Shown here: positions 51,821-61,416 of the stretch, in pieces
How positions within the stretch are numbered: position 1 is the first letter of the stretch
Layout of the letters: each line of letters begins with the position of its first letter
NCBI RefSeq assembly: GCF_900177705.1
Contig: NZ_FXBA01000003.1
Coordinates: 124,001 to 188,000, forward strand
From: Fibrobacter sp. UWB15
Lineage (GTDB): Bacteria; Fibrobacterota; Fibrobacteria; Fibrobacterales; Fibrobacteraceae
Length of the DNA: 64,000 bases
Direction: 5' to 3'
The notes under the pieces: model-generated
What the model saw: the letters and a program-made list of their open reading frames with translations, nothing else
The model's database searches: none
What the model was told of the DNA's origin: nothing
Program-made: the position numbers and the translations under genes

Positions 51821-52359
51821 TAAATCACAAGTGACGATTCGCCGTAGCGGCGAACCTGTACCATTCCCGCCTCGTCCGCTTCCTTGACCCATGCAGGCAA
51901 ATTACGACTCGGCGCTTCGAACACGGCTACACCACCCGGATTCAGCCATTCCCAATAGGGTCGCAGGTCAGGATAATCCATATCCTTGAAGGGTGGATCC
52001 GCATAAATCAAGTCAAAGCCTTCACTCGCGCAAAGAGCTTCTTTGTCGAGCGCCATGGCGTTCTTTTCTAACAAAGTAAGTTTTGATTCCAGCGACAAGG
52101 CCTTGTATGCCTGCAGCACAAGTCTCGCCTGGGCATGCGCCATTTCTACAGCCACCACACTTGCAGCACCGCGGCTCAGCGCTTCGATTCCCATAATGCC
52201 CGTCCCCGAGAACAAATCCAGCACGCGAAAATTTTCAACACCTTGCAAAATGTTGAAGAGAGCCTCTCTGGTACGGGAAGCTGTCGGTCTTGTCTTGGAA
52301 GTATCTGGAGAAGGAACGTTCCTTCCCCGCATGAGTCCGCCGGTAATGCGAATAGGCAT
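51811..52359 (-). CDS. rsmD: 16S rRNA (guanine(966)-N2)-methyltransferase
   Basis: A 182-residue Rossmann-type methyltransferase modifying G966 of 16S rRNA. SAM-binding motif I is VLDLFSGTGIMGIEALSRGA; the catalytic motif is YADPPF. The N-terminus RITGGLMRGRNV is typical. The last two codons and stop, AGG-AAG-TAG, come from an R1 repeat. Together with coaD this is the standard rsmD-coaD pair. Confidence 0.94.
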   Translation of the reverse strand: MPIRITGGLMRGRNVPSPDTSKTRPTASRTREALFNILQGVENFRVLDLFSGTGIMGIEALSRGAASVVAVEMAHAQARLVLQAYKALSLESKLTLLEKNAMALDKEALCASEGFDLIYADPPFKDMDYPDLRPYWEWLNPGGVAVFEAPSRNLPAWVKEADEAGMVQVRRYGESSLVIYRK

Positions 52360-52364
52360 TGGGA

Positions 52365-53381
52365 CTATTGCTTGACAACGAACATTTCAAAAAGGATCGT
52401 GGTGAACATATCCTTCTTGGCAAGTTTCATTTCGATGTTGCGAATACCGATACGAGAAGGCGAACCCGCAAAGGCCGTAACAAAAGCATTCAGTTCGGCA
52501 AAGTCAGCCGTAGTCGTAGCCTTAATGGTGTAGCGCTTGTAGACACCGTATTCTTCAACTACGGGCTTTTCAAGTCCATTGAACTGAACCTTCTGTGCAG
52601 CGGCCAAAGCCTTCATGGACTTGATTTCGTTGTTCACTTCGGAAGACGGTACAAACGAAGAAACTGCAGCCAGATTCACGTTGTTCACGTTGTACATACC
52701 GAAAGCGGTAATGTCGGTAGCCGGAGCGTTTTCGGGCAGAGGCGGAGTCCTGAAATCGGAACTGACCGCGCGCATACGATCGAGGAAAGCCTTCTGGGAA
52801 TTCGGGTTACCGGCCACGCCACGCACGTAGAAGAAATTCGGAGCCTGGTAAATACAATCCGAGAAACCCACGTCATCAGGTGTTGCCGTATTCAAGAATG
52901 CGAAGAACTGGCCGACAGAAGCCTTCTGGAACGAAAGTTTTTCGAGCGGCAAGTAGCTATTGTAATCCGAGCGTTTGTTGTTGAACAAGGCCTGCGGATT
53001 GATTTCGCCCACGACCTGCTTGACCGTCACATTGTCTCGCTGACGGATCATGGCGGCAGCGGCAGCAGCTTCGGCTTCAAGCGAACCACCAGCGGAGGTA
53101 CGCTGTCCAGCACCGATAGCAAGAGCGGAACGGGTCGGGTCTTCGGCGCCAATCAAATCCAGATAAGGCGGCGGCAACAAGCCCTGCAACTGCTTGGGAA
53201 CGCCAGCAACACTCAAGAAGCAGCTAAAGGCAACAAACACAAACAGGGCGGCCACAAGAACCGTCAACGCCTTCTTTCGAGACTTATTCTGCAGTTCCTT
53301 AACGCTCGTGACGTTGACCGGAGCCACAGTTTCGACTTCGACCAAGCGCTCGGCAGCGTCAATCAAGTTCAAATGAATCAT
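52365..53381 (-). CDS. PilN-like inner-membrane assembly protein
   Basis: ATG at 53381 is chosen because it overlaps the upstream PilM-like stop as ATGA; a longer frame to 53426 lies inside that gene. The 338-residue protein has a short N-terminal cytoplasmic segment (IHLNLIDAAERL, the PilN-like INLLP-type motif position), one membrane helix (KKALTVLVAALFVFVAFSCFLS) and a large periplasmic part. In type IV pilus and type II secretion systems PilN binds PilM through this N-terminal peptide. The gene order PilM-PilN supports the call; the periplasmic part is divergent. Confidence 0.55.
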   Translation of the reverse strand: MIHLNLIDAAERLVEVETVAPVNVTSVKELQNKSRKKALTVLVAALFVFVAFSCFLSVAGVPKQLQGLLPPPYLDLIGAEDPTRSALAIGAGQRTSAGGSLEAEAAAAAAMIRQRDNVTVKQVVGEINPQALFNNKRSDYNSYLPLEKLSFQKASVGQFFAFLNTATPDDVGFSDCIYQAPNFFYVRGVAGNPNSQKAFLDRMRAVSSDFRTPPLPENAPATDITAFGMYNVNNVNLAAVSSFVPSSEVNNEIKSMKALAAAQKVQFNGLEKPVVEEYGVYKRYTIKATTTADFAELNAFVTAFAGSPSRIGIRNIEMKLAKKDMFTTILFEMFVVKQ

Positions 53382-54292
53382 ACACCCTCCATCACATTCA
53401 AGGCAGCCCCGATTGCACCTGCGCAAGAAAGCACGGCGGCAGAATCTTGTTCTTCAATCGGGAGCCTCAAGTTAGAGAAAGAATCCATCAAAGAAAGCTG
53501 GTATTCGGACAACTTAGCACGGACGTCTTCCACGAACAGCAAATCGCTAGCCATTTCACCGCACAGACGGATTGACTTCGTCGAGACCGAGGCGTTTTCC
53601 TGTTGGGCAACCGCAATCTGTTCAGCAATTTCCCTAGCCAGAATCTGGTAAGCTTCTTCCTTGGTGTTGTTCACCAGCGAAAGAGTGGACACGCAGCGGA
53701 GCGCATGCAAGTTGTCCTTAGTGAGCCAAAGGAGCGTCACACCGGCATAGTCAGCCTTGACTATACATGTCAGTTCGGACACATTTTCGGCATAATCCAT
53801 CAGGTTCATGAGCGAGAGCACGTCCACATCCATGGCCTTAGGAGCTAAAGCCTTGTTACGGAAGCCTTTACGTAAATTATCGACCCATTGTTCACGGACA
53901 GCAATCAGCATAATCGTGTATCCGAGTTCGGGGTCACCGCTCATGATTTTGTAATCAATTACATACGCATTGGATTCAGCGTTCGTAATCAGCGAAACAT
54001 ACCACTTTACATAGTCGTCAACGTTCTTTGTGGCTTCAGCCGGGACAAAGATTTGGCGGATAATCGACCTAAATGCAGGAATTGCCACCGAAACGGCTTC
54101 GACAGATTCAATCTGGTTGAACTCCATCCATCCCTGGAGGACGGTTTCAAAAGTATAGACATCGTCAAGGGGGGCGGTTTCCGTATCGAGAACGGCCGTC
54201 TTCAGAACACGGCGTTCAGCCGCATCCACAAGGGCAACTTTCAGAGAAGCGTCCCCTGCTTCTATACCCATGTAAATCTTCGTATCACTCAT
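53378..54292 (-). CDS. PilM-like actin-fold assembly protein
   Basis: A 304-residue cytoplasmic protein of the actin-like ATPase fold. The N-terminal phosphate-1 region MGIEAGDASLKVALVDA, VSVAIP in the middle and the phosphate-2-like SCAGAIGAALN at the end fit PilM/FtsA architecture. PilM organises the inner-membrane platform of type IV pili. The downstream gene encodes a single-pass membrane protein (PilN-like) overlapping by 4 nt, and the cognate ATPase pilB/gspE lies 4 kb upstream on the same strand. Sequence similarity is weak, so this rests mostly on fold hints and context. Confidence 0.55.
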   Translation of the reverse strand: MSDTKIYMGIEAGDASLKVALVDAAERRVLKTAVLDTETAPLDDVYTFETVLQGWMEFNQIESVEAVSVAIPAFRSIIRQIFVPAEATKNVDDYVKWYVSLITNAESNAYVIDYKIMSGDPELGYTIMLIAVREQWVDNLRKGFRNKALAPKAMDVDVLSLMNLMDYAENVSELTCIVKADYAGVTLLWLTKDNLHALRCVSTLSLVNNTKEEAYQILAREIAEQIAVAQQENASVSTKSIRLCGEMASDLLFVEDVRAKLSEYQLSLMDSFSNLRLPIEEQDSAAVLSCAGAIGAALNVMEGV

Positions 54293-54330
54293 ATTATCAA
54301 CGACTTATGAAAAAAAACTACACTCTAAAA

Positions 54331-54780
54331 CTAATCAAAAATTACCCCTGGAAGGAGCTTTTCCAATTTTTTCTTGCCAATTCCAGGCACTTTTTGCAAA
54401 TCTTCGGCATTTTTGAAGGCTCCAAGGGCATTTCTGACCTCCAAAATCTTCTCGGCAAGCTTCGGGCCGACCCCATTCAGGGCGCAAAGTTCATCTACCG
54501 AGGCCGAATTGATATGCACCGGAAGGTTCGTTTTTTTGACCGATTTTCGCTCTTTTTTCGGCCGGACTGTATAATTAGAGTCAATTTTTGACACTTGCAA
54601 ACTATCGACGGTGACGGAGTCGCGAACGGCTGCCTGGGGGGACTCGTTTGCAACGATGAATGACTCGCCCACCTCAAATGTTTCGATAGACGGGAGACCC
54701 CACGGGAGAACCCGGACAATGATTCCAATGACCAAAAGGCATAGTGCCAATCGGACTACGTTTTTTTCAGGTGCATTCAT
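54331..54780 (-). CDS. ComEA-like helix-hairpin-helix DNA-binding protein
   Basis: A 149-residue protein with an N-terminal membrane helix (NVVRLALCLLVIGIIVRVLPW), a spacer and a C-terminal tandem helix-hairpin-helix domain (INSASVDELCALNGVGPKLAEKIL ... LQKVPGIGKKKLEKLLPG). The ComEA family binds double-stranded DNA in the periplasm during natural transformation. With PilM/PilN and PilB genes nearby, a role in DNA uptake is a reasonable inference. Confidence 0.82.
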   Translation of the reverse strand: MNAPEKNVVRLALCLLVIGIIVRVLPWGLPSIETFEVGESFIVANESPQAAVRDSVTVDSLQVSKIDSNYTVRPKKERKSVKKTNLPVHINSASVDELCALNGVGPKLAEKILEVRNALGAFKNAEDLQKVPGIGKKKLEKLLPGVIFD

Positions 54781-54798
54781 AAGGACAACCTCCGTTGG

Positions 54799-55509
54799 TT
54801 ATCCTCGACCAAAGGGCTTCTTAAGCGCCGCCTCCACCGCATTCACGTCTGAAGGGACATCCACCGAAATCGACGGGTACTTGCTCTGGACAATGCGAAT
54901 AGGGCGTTTGCCCAGAATGCGCATCTGCTCCAGAGAGCGTTCCTTTTCGACATCGGTTTGCGGCAAAGACGAAAATTCGTCGCGGCACACCCTGGAATAA
55001 GCATAGATTCCCTGGTGCTGGAACCAGCGGGGAGCGTCCTCATTCGCCACCCACCGGGTAAAGTCCACCGCGTAATCGTCTTTTACCAAAACCTTGACTA
55101 CCGTCTTGAGTCCCGCCTCGGTAGGATTCAAGGGGCACGCGACCGTCACCCATTCATCAGGGTGCTTTTCGAGCGTCATTGCCACATCGCACAGCACAGA
55201 AGGTTCCACCAACGGTTCGTCGCCCTGCAAGTTCACCACGAGGTCCAAATCGAGGGCCCGGGCCGCAAAGGCGACGCGGTCAGAACCAGTTGCCGCATCT
55301 GGAGTCAAGATAAATTCAAAACCCACCCGAGAAACCACGTCTGCAATTTCTTCGGAATCGGTCGCACAAACAATGCGTTCAAAACATTCGGCCAAAAGCG
55401 CACGTTCCAGGGTGCGCACAATCATTTCTTTGCCTGCAATCTTGATCAAGGGTTTGCCCGGAAAGCGGGACGACCCCATTCGGGCAGGCACAACGCAATG
55501 AACTGCCAT
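54799..55509 (-). CDS. kdsB: 3-deoxy-manno-octulosonate cytidylyltransferase
   Basis: A 236-residue enzyme activating Kdo with CTP for lipid A-core synthesis, indicating an LPS-bearing outer membrane. The N-terminal motif VVPARMGSSRFPGKPL binds CTP; NLQGDEPLVEPS and HQGIYAYSR are further family motifs. Length is close to the E. coli enzyme (248). It is followed at 19 nt by the comEA-like gene on the same strand. Confidence 0.94.
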   Translation of the reverse strand: MAVHCVVPARMGSSRFPGKPLIKIAGKEMIVRTLERALLAECFERIVCATDSEEIADVVSRVGFEFILTPDAATGSDRVAFAARALDLDLVVNLQGDEPLVEPSVLCDVAMTLEKHPDEWVTVACPLNPTEAGLKTVVKVLVKDDYAVDFTRWVANEDAPRWFQHQGIYAYSRVCRDEFSSLPQTDVEKERSLEQMRILGKRPIRIVQSKYPSISVDVPSDVNAVEAALKKPFGRG

Positions 55510-55533
55510 GGGCTAATTTTTCAAGCCGAGAAT

Positions 55534-55821
55534 TTAGCCGCCGATGACCTTCGGAATGGCGAAGTGATCGTTTTCCACAGCCGGAGCGTTCATGAAGGCC
55601 TTTTCAAGCGAGAGACCCGGCACAGGCACGTCTTCGCGGAGAATCGTCGCACCGTTTTCGACAGCGGTCATCGGTTCCACGTCGGAAAGGTTCAAAGCCT
55701 TGAGAGCTTCAAGGTGATTGAGCATCTTGTCCAAGTGACCCTTCACGGATTCGATATCTTCTTCGGCAACTTCGAGCCTAGAAAGCTTCGCGAGTTTCAA
55801 AACTTCTTCACGTTCGAGCAT
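55534..55821 (-). CDS. gatC: Asp/Glu-tRNA amidotransferase subunit C
   Basis: The ATG at 55821 has AGAGG upstream and gives the typical N-terminus MLEREEVLKLAKLSRLEV; 95 residues. GatC stabilises the GatCAB complex, which amidates misacylated Glu-tRNA-Gln or Asp-tRNA-Asn. The C-terminal LREDVPVPGLSLEKAFMNAP matches the family. gatA and gatB are not in the window, so they are encoded elsewhere. Confidence 0.93.
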   Translation of the reverse strand: MLEREEVLKLAKLSRLEVAEEDIESVKGHLDKMLNHLEALKALNLSDVEPMTAVENGATILREDVPVPGLSLEKAFMNAPAVENDHFAIPKVIGG

Positions 55822-55896
55822 AAAACCTCTTTTCTTACGTCCACAAAATAGCAAATTATTTTGGCGAAAAAGCAACCCAGAGTTGCCAAATGCGCC

Positions 55897-58398
55897 CTAG
55901 CCCACTATTTGCAGCGCCGCATACTTCAAAATAATCGTACGGACCGTCGGGTCGCTACCGAAACGCACATCTACACGGGCATTGTCGCCAGAACCATAGC
56001 ACTTGACAATCGTGCCCACACCATACTTCATGTGGCGCACGCGTACGCCCGGATGGTACGGATTCTCGCTGTATTCGTCGTAGACCACGCGCGGGCCCGA
56101 AGGTTCGGCCGGCTTGATCGGAGCCGCGACCTTCACCGGATTGCGGTAAACGATGCGCTTGTCATTTTTCTTGACAGAATTCGGAACCGCCGAGGGGCGG
56201 TTATAACCGTAAGAGCCAAAATTGCTCGGGCGAGACGAAGCTCCACCGTAACCACCGCCAAAGCTTCCGGACGGTCTACGCGGATAAGATGGAATGTTCG
56301 GACGCGGCGGGCGCGAAAATCCCGACGAGCCACCGGCAAAGTCCTGATTGAAATCGCTTGCGCCAAAGCCGAAATCGGTGCAAGGCGTAAAGTCGACTAC
56401 CGACGGATCCAGTTCCTTAAGAAAACGGGACGGCGCAAACGGGCGAATGTTCCCTTGGAAGAATCGGCGTTCCGCATGATACAGGTACAATTTCTTTTCG
56501 GCGCGGGTGCAGCCCACGTAGAACAGGCGACGTTCTTCTTCCATCTGCTCGTTCATCTCGGCGCCAGACAGAGTAGAAGACGCACGAATCAGCGGGAAAA
56601 TTTCTTCGTCGCAGCCGGCAATATGCACGGTGTTGAATTCCAGGCCCTTCGCCATGTGAATCGTCATGAGCGTCACCTGGCCCTTGGAATTGTCCACCTT
56701 CTTGTCCGCATCGGTGAGTAGCGAAATATCCTGCAAGAATGCATCGAGTGTGGCCCCCGGATGTTCTTCGTCGAATTCACGGATGGCGTTCACCATTTCG
56801 TCCAAGTTACCGATGCGTTCGTCGGCGGTGAGTTCGTCTTCTTTGCGCAGGAATTCCTTGTAACCCACATCGTTGATGATTTTTTCAGCCAAAATCGGAA
56901 GCGGCGTTTCGCCCGCGGCAAGCAACGCCTTCCAATTCTGCACGAGGTCGGTAAAACCCTTGAGCTTTGCCGCCGAGCGGCTTCCGCTGTTGACTTCGGC
57001 AAGCAAGTTATCCCAGAAGGAGCCTTCGCCTTGGCGTTCTCTTTCCAAGATGTTTTCGACAGTCGTCTTTCCAATGGCGCGAGGCGGCGTGTTGATCACG
57101 CGCAGGTAGGCGGCATCGTCACGTTCGTTAGCCAGCAGGCGCAAGTATGCGAGCACATCCTTGATTTCTTTGCGGTCCCAGAACCGCATGCCGCCAAAAA
57201 TGACCGACGGTATACGGCGGTCATTCAGCGCCTTTTCCAAGGCGCGGGACTGCGCGTTGGTGCGGTAGAATACAGCAGTCTTGGCATAAAAATCCTCGCC
57301 CGCTTTTGCAATCGTGTCTGCAATGGTAGACGCTTCGGAGCGGTCGTCCATAAAGTGGCGCACGTGAATCAAGTCGCCCGCATCTTCTTTAGAGAACACG
57401 TTCTTCTGCATTTCTTGCGGACGAATGTTGTGCGCAATCACGGAGCCTGCGCCCTTCACGATGTTTGCGGTCGAGCGATAATTGCGTTCGAGCTTGACAA
57501 TCGTTACTGGCGCAAAGTCGCGGTGGAAGTTACGGATAATCTTGATGTTCGCGCCGCGCCAGCCGTAAATACTTTGGTCATCGTCACCCACCACCGTCAC
57601 GTTCTTATTTTCGTTTATCAGTAATTTCAACAGTTCGTACTGAACGTCGTTCGTATCCTGATATTCGTCCACCACCACATAGCGGAATCGCTGTGCCAAC
57701 TGAGACGCCAAATTCGGAATCTTCTGTAGCATGTAAACCGTGTTGAACAACAAGTCGTCAAAGTCCATGGCGTTAGATTCTTTAAGGCGTTTCTGGTATT
57801 CGGCGTAAATTTTTGCACGCAGCTCTTCGTCCGGGAAGTTCGCCAATTCTTGCGCCACATCGGGAGTCTGCAGCTGAGCGACCTTTCCTCGGTACAAAAT
57901 CGTGTTCTTGTACTTCGAAATGGCGCCATGCATTTTCTTGACTTCGGAGGGCTCAAAATTGTCGCCCACCTGTTCCTTCATGATTTCTTTTAGGAGACGT
58001 TTCTGGTCATCGTCATCGTAAATCGAGAAATTGCCGTCGTACCATGTGCCGCCCAAGGCATCAAGCACAGATTGTTTCGAAAGGCAAAGCTTCAAAAGGC
58101 GCAAGCACACGGAATGGAACGTTCCCATCCAGGCAAAGTTCATGTTGCTGTCGAGCAACTTCTGGATACGCGACTTCATTTCGCGGGCAGCCTTGTTCGT
58201 AAAAGTCACCGCCAAAATGCGGTCCGGTTCCACGCGATACTGCGAAACAAGGTGAGCAATCTTATAGGTAATGCAACGCGTCTTTCCCGAACCGGCACCC
58301 GCCAAAATCAGCATCGGGCCATCAATCTTTTTTGCCGCTGCAGCCTGTTCCGGGTTCAGTTCTTTATCTAAAACAGCATTATCTACAATATTTGCCAT
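55897..58398 (-). CDS. pcrA: UvrD/PcrA-type DNA helicase
   Basis: The ATG at 58398 (MANIVDN) follows AAGGGA; 833 residues. An SF1A 3'-5' helicase acting in repair and replication restart. Motifs: Q/I LNPEQAAAAKKIDGPMLILAGAGSGKT, II VVDEYQDTN, III VGDDDQSIYGWRGA, IV YRSTANI, V VTLMTIHMAKGLEF and VI RRLFYVGCTRAEKKLYL. After the helicase core, a Gly/Ser/Arg/Pro-rich disordered stretch (about 690-760) and a C-terminal PcrA-type Tudor-like domain (GVRVRHMKYGVGTIVKCYG) are seen, the latter an RNA polymerase interaction module in PcrA. Confidence 0.93.
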   Translation of the reverse strand: MANIVDNAVLDKELNPEQAAAAKKIDGPMLILAGAGSGKTRCITYKIAHLVSQYRVEPDRILAVTFTNKAAREMKSRIQKLLDSNMNFAWMGTFHSVCLRLLKLCLSKQSVLDALGGTWYDGNFSIYDDDDQKRLLKEIMKEQVGDNFEPSEVKKMHGAISKYKNTILYRGKVAQLQTPDVAQELANFPDEELRAKIYAEYQKRLKESNAMDFDDLLFNTVYMLQKIPNLASQLAQRFRYVVVDEYQDTNDVQYELLKLLINENKNVTVVGDDDQSIYGWRGANIKIIRNFHRDFAPVTIVKLERNYRSTANIVKGAGSVIAHNIRPQEMQKNVFSKEDAGDLIHVRHFMDDRSEASTIADTIAKAGEDFYAKTAVFYRTNAQSRALEKALNDRRIPSVIFGGMRFWDRKEIKDVLAYLRLLANERDDAAYLRVINTPPRAIGKTTVENILERERQGEGSFWDNLLAEVNSGSRSAAKLKGFTDLVQNWKALLAAGETPLPILAEKIINDVGYKEFLRKEDELTADERIGNLDEMVNAIREFDEEHPGATLDAFLQDISLLTDADKKVDNSKGQVTLMTIHMAKGLEFNTVHIAGCDEEIFPLIRASSTLSGAEMNEQMEEERRLFYVGCTRAEKKLYLYHAERRFFQGNIRPFAPSRFLKELDPSVVDFTPCTDFGFGASDFNQDFAGGSSGFSRPPRPNIPSYPRRPSGSFGGGYGGASSRPSNFGSYGYNRPSAVPNSVKKNDKRIVYRNPVKVAAPIKPAEPSGPRVVYDEYSENPYHPGVRVRHMKYGVGTIVKCYGSGDNARVDVRFGSDPTVRTIILKYAALQIVG

Positions 58399-58434
58399 GG
58401 GGGTCCCTTTTAATACACGGATGTGCAATATAGC

Positions 58435-58467
58435 AAAAAGAAAGACCCTCCAAGAGGGTCTTTCTTT
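58435..58467. terminator. Terminator after the pilB/gspE gene
   Basis: Perfect 14-bp stem AAAGAAAGACCCTC / GAGGGTCTTTCTTT with loop CAA; it works in both directions. A TATATTGC box for pcrA overlaps the left flank. Confidence 0.85.
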
Positions 58468-58489
58468 AAATTTGAATCAGGGGCTTCTA

Positions 58490-60424
58490 CTAGTCATCCG
58501 ACGTAGAGGCGCCAATGGCCTGTTCAAGCGTCGTGTGTCCGTCGAGAGCCTTCTGGATACCGTCCATACGCAAGGTAATCATGCCGCATTCCTGCATGGC
58601 GGCGCGTTTGATAACGTCGCCCGAAGAACGCTTGATAATCAGGTTACGCACGGTTTCGTTCGGCACCAGAAATTCGTAAATACCGCAACGGCCCTTGTAG
58701 CCCGAACCATCGCACTTGTCGCAACCCTTACCATGGTAGAACTGCATGTCGGGGCTCAAGTGGAATTCGTCGCGCATGGCCTGCGAAATTTCGACAGGTT
58801 CCTTACAATACTTACAAATGCGGCGCACAAGACGTTGTGCAAGCACGCCCTTAATAGCGGTAGACACAAGGAACGGTTCCAGACCCATTTCGAGCAAACG
58901 CGGGAATGCACCGGCAGCATCGTTGGTATGGAGCGTACTGAAGACCAAGTGACCCGTCAAAGCAGCTTCGATAGCCATGGACGAAGTTTCCTGGTCACGC
59001 ATTTCACCGATCATAATCACATCCGGGTCCTGACGCAAGAGGGCGCGAATGCCCGCCGCAAAGGTAAAGCCTGCGGCGTTATTAATTTGTCCTTGGTTCA
59101 CACCATCAATATTCAATTCCACCGGGTCTTCCATCGTAGAGATGTTGATGGTGGAATCCAAAATTTCTCGAATAGAAGCATAAAGCGTGGTAGACTTACC
59201 GGAACCGGTAGGACCGGTCACCAGCACAATACCGTTAGGAGCATTAATCGCATCGATAAACTGCTTGAGCACGCGCGGGTCAAAGCCCATGTCCTTCAAG
59301 GGGAACTGACCCGAGTTCGGGTCCAAGATACGCATAACAATCTTTTCGCAGACGCCACGCTTACGGAGCGATATCGGGAAGGAGCTCACACGAAGGTCCA
59401 CCTCGGAGCCCTTGTAACGCACCGTGAAACGACCGTCCAAGGGTTTACGCTTTTCAGCGATGTCCATCTTGGAAAGAAGCTTGATACGGGAAAGAATCTG
59501 AGGCATCAAGCGGGCAGGAATGGGAGACATGACCTGCAGGTCGCCGTCAATACGGTAGCGGAGCTTGAGGAATGTCTCCTGGGGTTCCAGGTGAATATCG
59601 GATGCGTGACGGGCAATGGCTTCGTGAATCAGCGTGGTCACGATTCGCACCACCTGGCGGCCTTCTTCGTCGGTCAGTTCCGGTTCGTCGTTACCGCCCT
59701 GACCGCGTTCCACGGTTTCAAGTTCTTCACCGTCCTTAGATTCACTGATAAGTTCGGCGAGAGACTCTTCGGTAGGACCATGACCTGCAAACACGCGTTC
59801 AATGGCCTTCATCACGTCCGCTTCGGAGGCCATCACGATGTCCACGTCCATACGGACCTTGAACTTCACGATGCTGATCGTGCGCATGTTCGTCGGGTCC
59901 GTCATGGCAATCGTCATCACAGAGCGGATCTGGCGGCGATCATCTTCACCCTTCTGCACGAACAGCGGCACCACCTTGTACTGCTTGCACATGTCTTCGG
60001 GCAAGAAGGTATAGGCGTTCGGGTCAATATTGAAATTGTCGAGCTTTACATACGGAACTTCGAACTGCCTCGAAAGAATTTCAACAAGGCGTTCCTCGGG
60101 CATGTAGCCCAGGTCCACCAATGTACGGCCAAGGCGCTTGCCGGTCGTCTTCTGCGTCTCGAGCGCCTTGTCTAGCTGCTCCTGCGTAATGTACCCTTGA
60201 GCGAGGAGCATTTCACCGATACGCATCTTGGTCGAAGACTGCATCTGCGACCCGAGGATGTTCGTTAGCGTTTCTTCGCTCACCATGCCAAGGCGCACCA
60301 GAATCTTACTGAGCATAAGCCCGGTACGTTTGTGTTCGGCCATGGCATGAGCCAACTGGTCTTCGTCCAATACGCCTTGACGAAGCAGCAACTGGCCCAA
60401 GTTCATCTTATTGCTATTTATCAT
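58490..60424 (-). CDS. Type II/IV secretion ATPase, PilB/GspE family, with two MshEN-like modules
   Basis: The ATG at 60424 overlaps the thiL TGA as ATGA; 644 residues. Two similar N-terminal modules (LGQLLLRQGVLDEDQLAHAM and IGEMLLAQGYITQEQLDKAL) match the MshEN/T2SSE-N fold, which in MshE binds c-di-GMP. The hexameric ATPase follows: Walker A GPTGSGKST, the Asp box, Walker B IMIGEMRDQE and the His box TGHLVFSTLHTND. A zinc-binding CxxC pair set (RRICKYCK and GCDKCDGSG) is as in PilB. It powers pilus extension or pseudopilus assembly and fits the PilM/PilN-like genes downstream. Confidence 0.92.
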   Translation of the reverse strand: MINSNKMNLGQLLLRQGVLDEDQLAHAMAEHKRTGLMLSKILVRLGMVSEETLTNILGSQMQSSTKMRIGEMLLAQGYITQEQLDKALETQKTTGKRLGRTLVDLGYMPEERLVEILSRQFEVPYVKLDNFNIDPNAYTFLPEDMCKQYKVVPLFVQKGEDDRRQIRSVMTIAMTDPTNMRTISIVKFKVRMDVDIVMASEADVMKAIERVFAGHGPTEESLAELISESKDGEELETVERGQGGNDEPELTDEEGRQVVRIVTTLIHEAIARHASDIHLEPQETFLKLRYRIDGDLQVMSPIPARLMPQILSRIKLLSKMDIAEKRKPLDGRFTVRYKGSEVDLRVSSFPISLRKRGVCEKIVMRILDPNSGQFPLKDMGFDPRVLKQFIDAINAPNGIVLVTGPTGSGKSTTLYASIREILDSTINISTMEDPVELNIDGVNQGQINNAAGFTFAAGIRALLRQDPDVIMIGEMRDQETSSMAIEAALTGHLVFSTLHTNDAAGAFPRLLEMGLEPFLVSTAIKGVLAQRLVRRICKYCKEPVEISQAMRDEFHLSPDMQFYHGKGCDKCDGSGYKGRCGIYEFLVPNETVRNLIIKRSSGDVIKRAAMQECGMITLRMDGIQKALDGHTTLEQAIGASTSDD

Positions 60425-61416
60425 AAATGCGACCACGCCCGAGGTTGAACGGGCATTTTTTCTCCATTTTTGCAAAGCATGTTGACCGGGTCGCCCGCAG
60501 ATTTTTCTACGGCAAATCCAATTTCACACACCTCGCCCAATTGGGTATTTGCTTTAAATATACTTTTTGGGCTAGAATTTGCAAATAGCAAGTGATATTC
60601 CTCACCCCCATTTAATGCAAAATTTAAGGGATTTTGGCCATATTTTTCGCACAAGCGCGTAACTTCGGGGTCTATCGGGAGTTTGTTTTCAATAATTTGC
60701 AAATCAACATTGGAAGAAAGAGCCAAGTGGTTCAGTTCCGACGAAAGTCCGTCGCTAATGTCCATGCATGCGCCGCCCGCCCCCAAGCGCAAAAGTTCAG
60801 CCCCGGCAGATTCGCAAATTTTAGGAGCCAAGTGGTATTCCACCAGCGTCGGGAATTCGTCTTTGGCCTCGGGGTGGTTCACCAAAAGCCAAAGGCCAGC
60901 ACCCGATTTACCGAGCGTTCCGTTTACATACAATGTATCACCGGGTTTTACAGCCGAGCGCAACAGAGGTTTCGAATTTTCGCCTTCGAGCGTTCCCAAG
61001 AGCGTTGTCGAAAACAGACCCACATCGCCCACCACGGTGTCGCCGCCAATCAAGGTGATTCCACGTTTGGCAAAGCCCTGCGAAAGAGCGGCCTGCACGC
61101 GGGTGCGAGTTTCCGGCGACCAATTCTTGTTGATACAAAGCCCAAGCACCGCAAAGCGCGGAATGCCGCCCATGGAATTAATGTCCGACACATTCGAGAC
61201 AATGTGTTTTTCGACCGCCTGCTCCGGCGTTGACCAATCCAGCCTGAAATGCGTATTTTCGACCGACAGGTCCTTGGTCACGAGCCAGCCGTCGAATTGG
61301 GCGCAGTCATCGCCCACGCCGAGCCAGCCTCTTGTTGCGGGAGGTTCTTTTTTAAAGGCGGCAGCATCTTTTAAAAGGGCCTGAATAAAATTGAATTCAC
61401 CTAGGTTAGGAAACAT
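60421..61416 (-). CDS. thiL: Thiamine-monophosphate kinase
   Basis: A 331-residue AIR-synthase-fold kinase making thiamine diphosphate from thiamine monophosphate. Key motifs: GVGDDCA, the metal-binding VTKDLSVENTHF, VSNVSDINSMGG and GGDTVVG. Length is typical. It is the first gene of the minus-strand run and overlaps pilB/gspE by 4 nt. Upstream there is a TATATTTT box about 35 nt before the ATG. Confidence 0.95.
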   Translation of the reverse strand: MFPNLGEFNFIQALLKDAAAFKKEPPATRGWLGVGDDCAQFDGWLVTKDLSVENTHFRLDWSTPEQAVEKHIVSNVSDINSMGGIPRFAVLGLCINKNWSPETRTRVQAALSQGFAKRGITLIGGDTVVGDVGLFSTTLLGTLEGENSKPLLRSAVKPGDTLYVNGTLGKSGAGLWLLVNHPEAKDEFPTLVEYHLAPKICESAGAELLRLGAGGACMDISDGLSSELNHLALSSNVDLQIIENKLPIDPEVTRLCEKYGQNPLNFALNGGEEYHLLFANSSPKSIFKANTQLGEVCEIGFAVEKSAGDPVNMLCKNGEKMPVQPRAWSHL

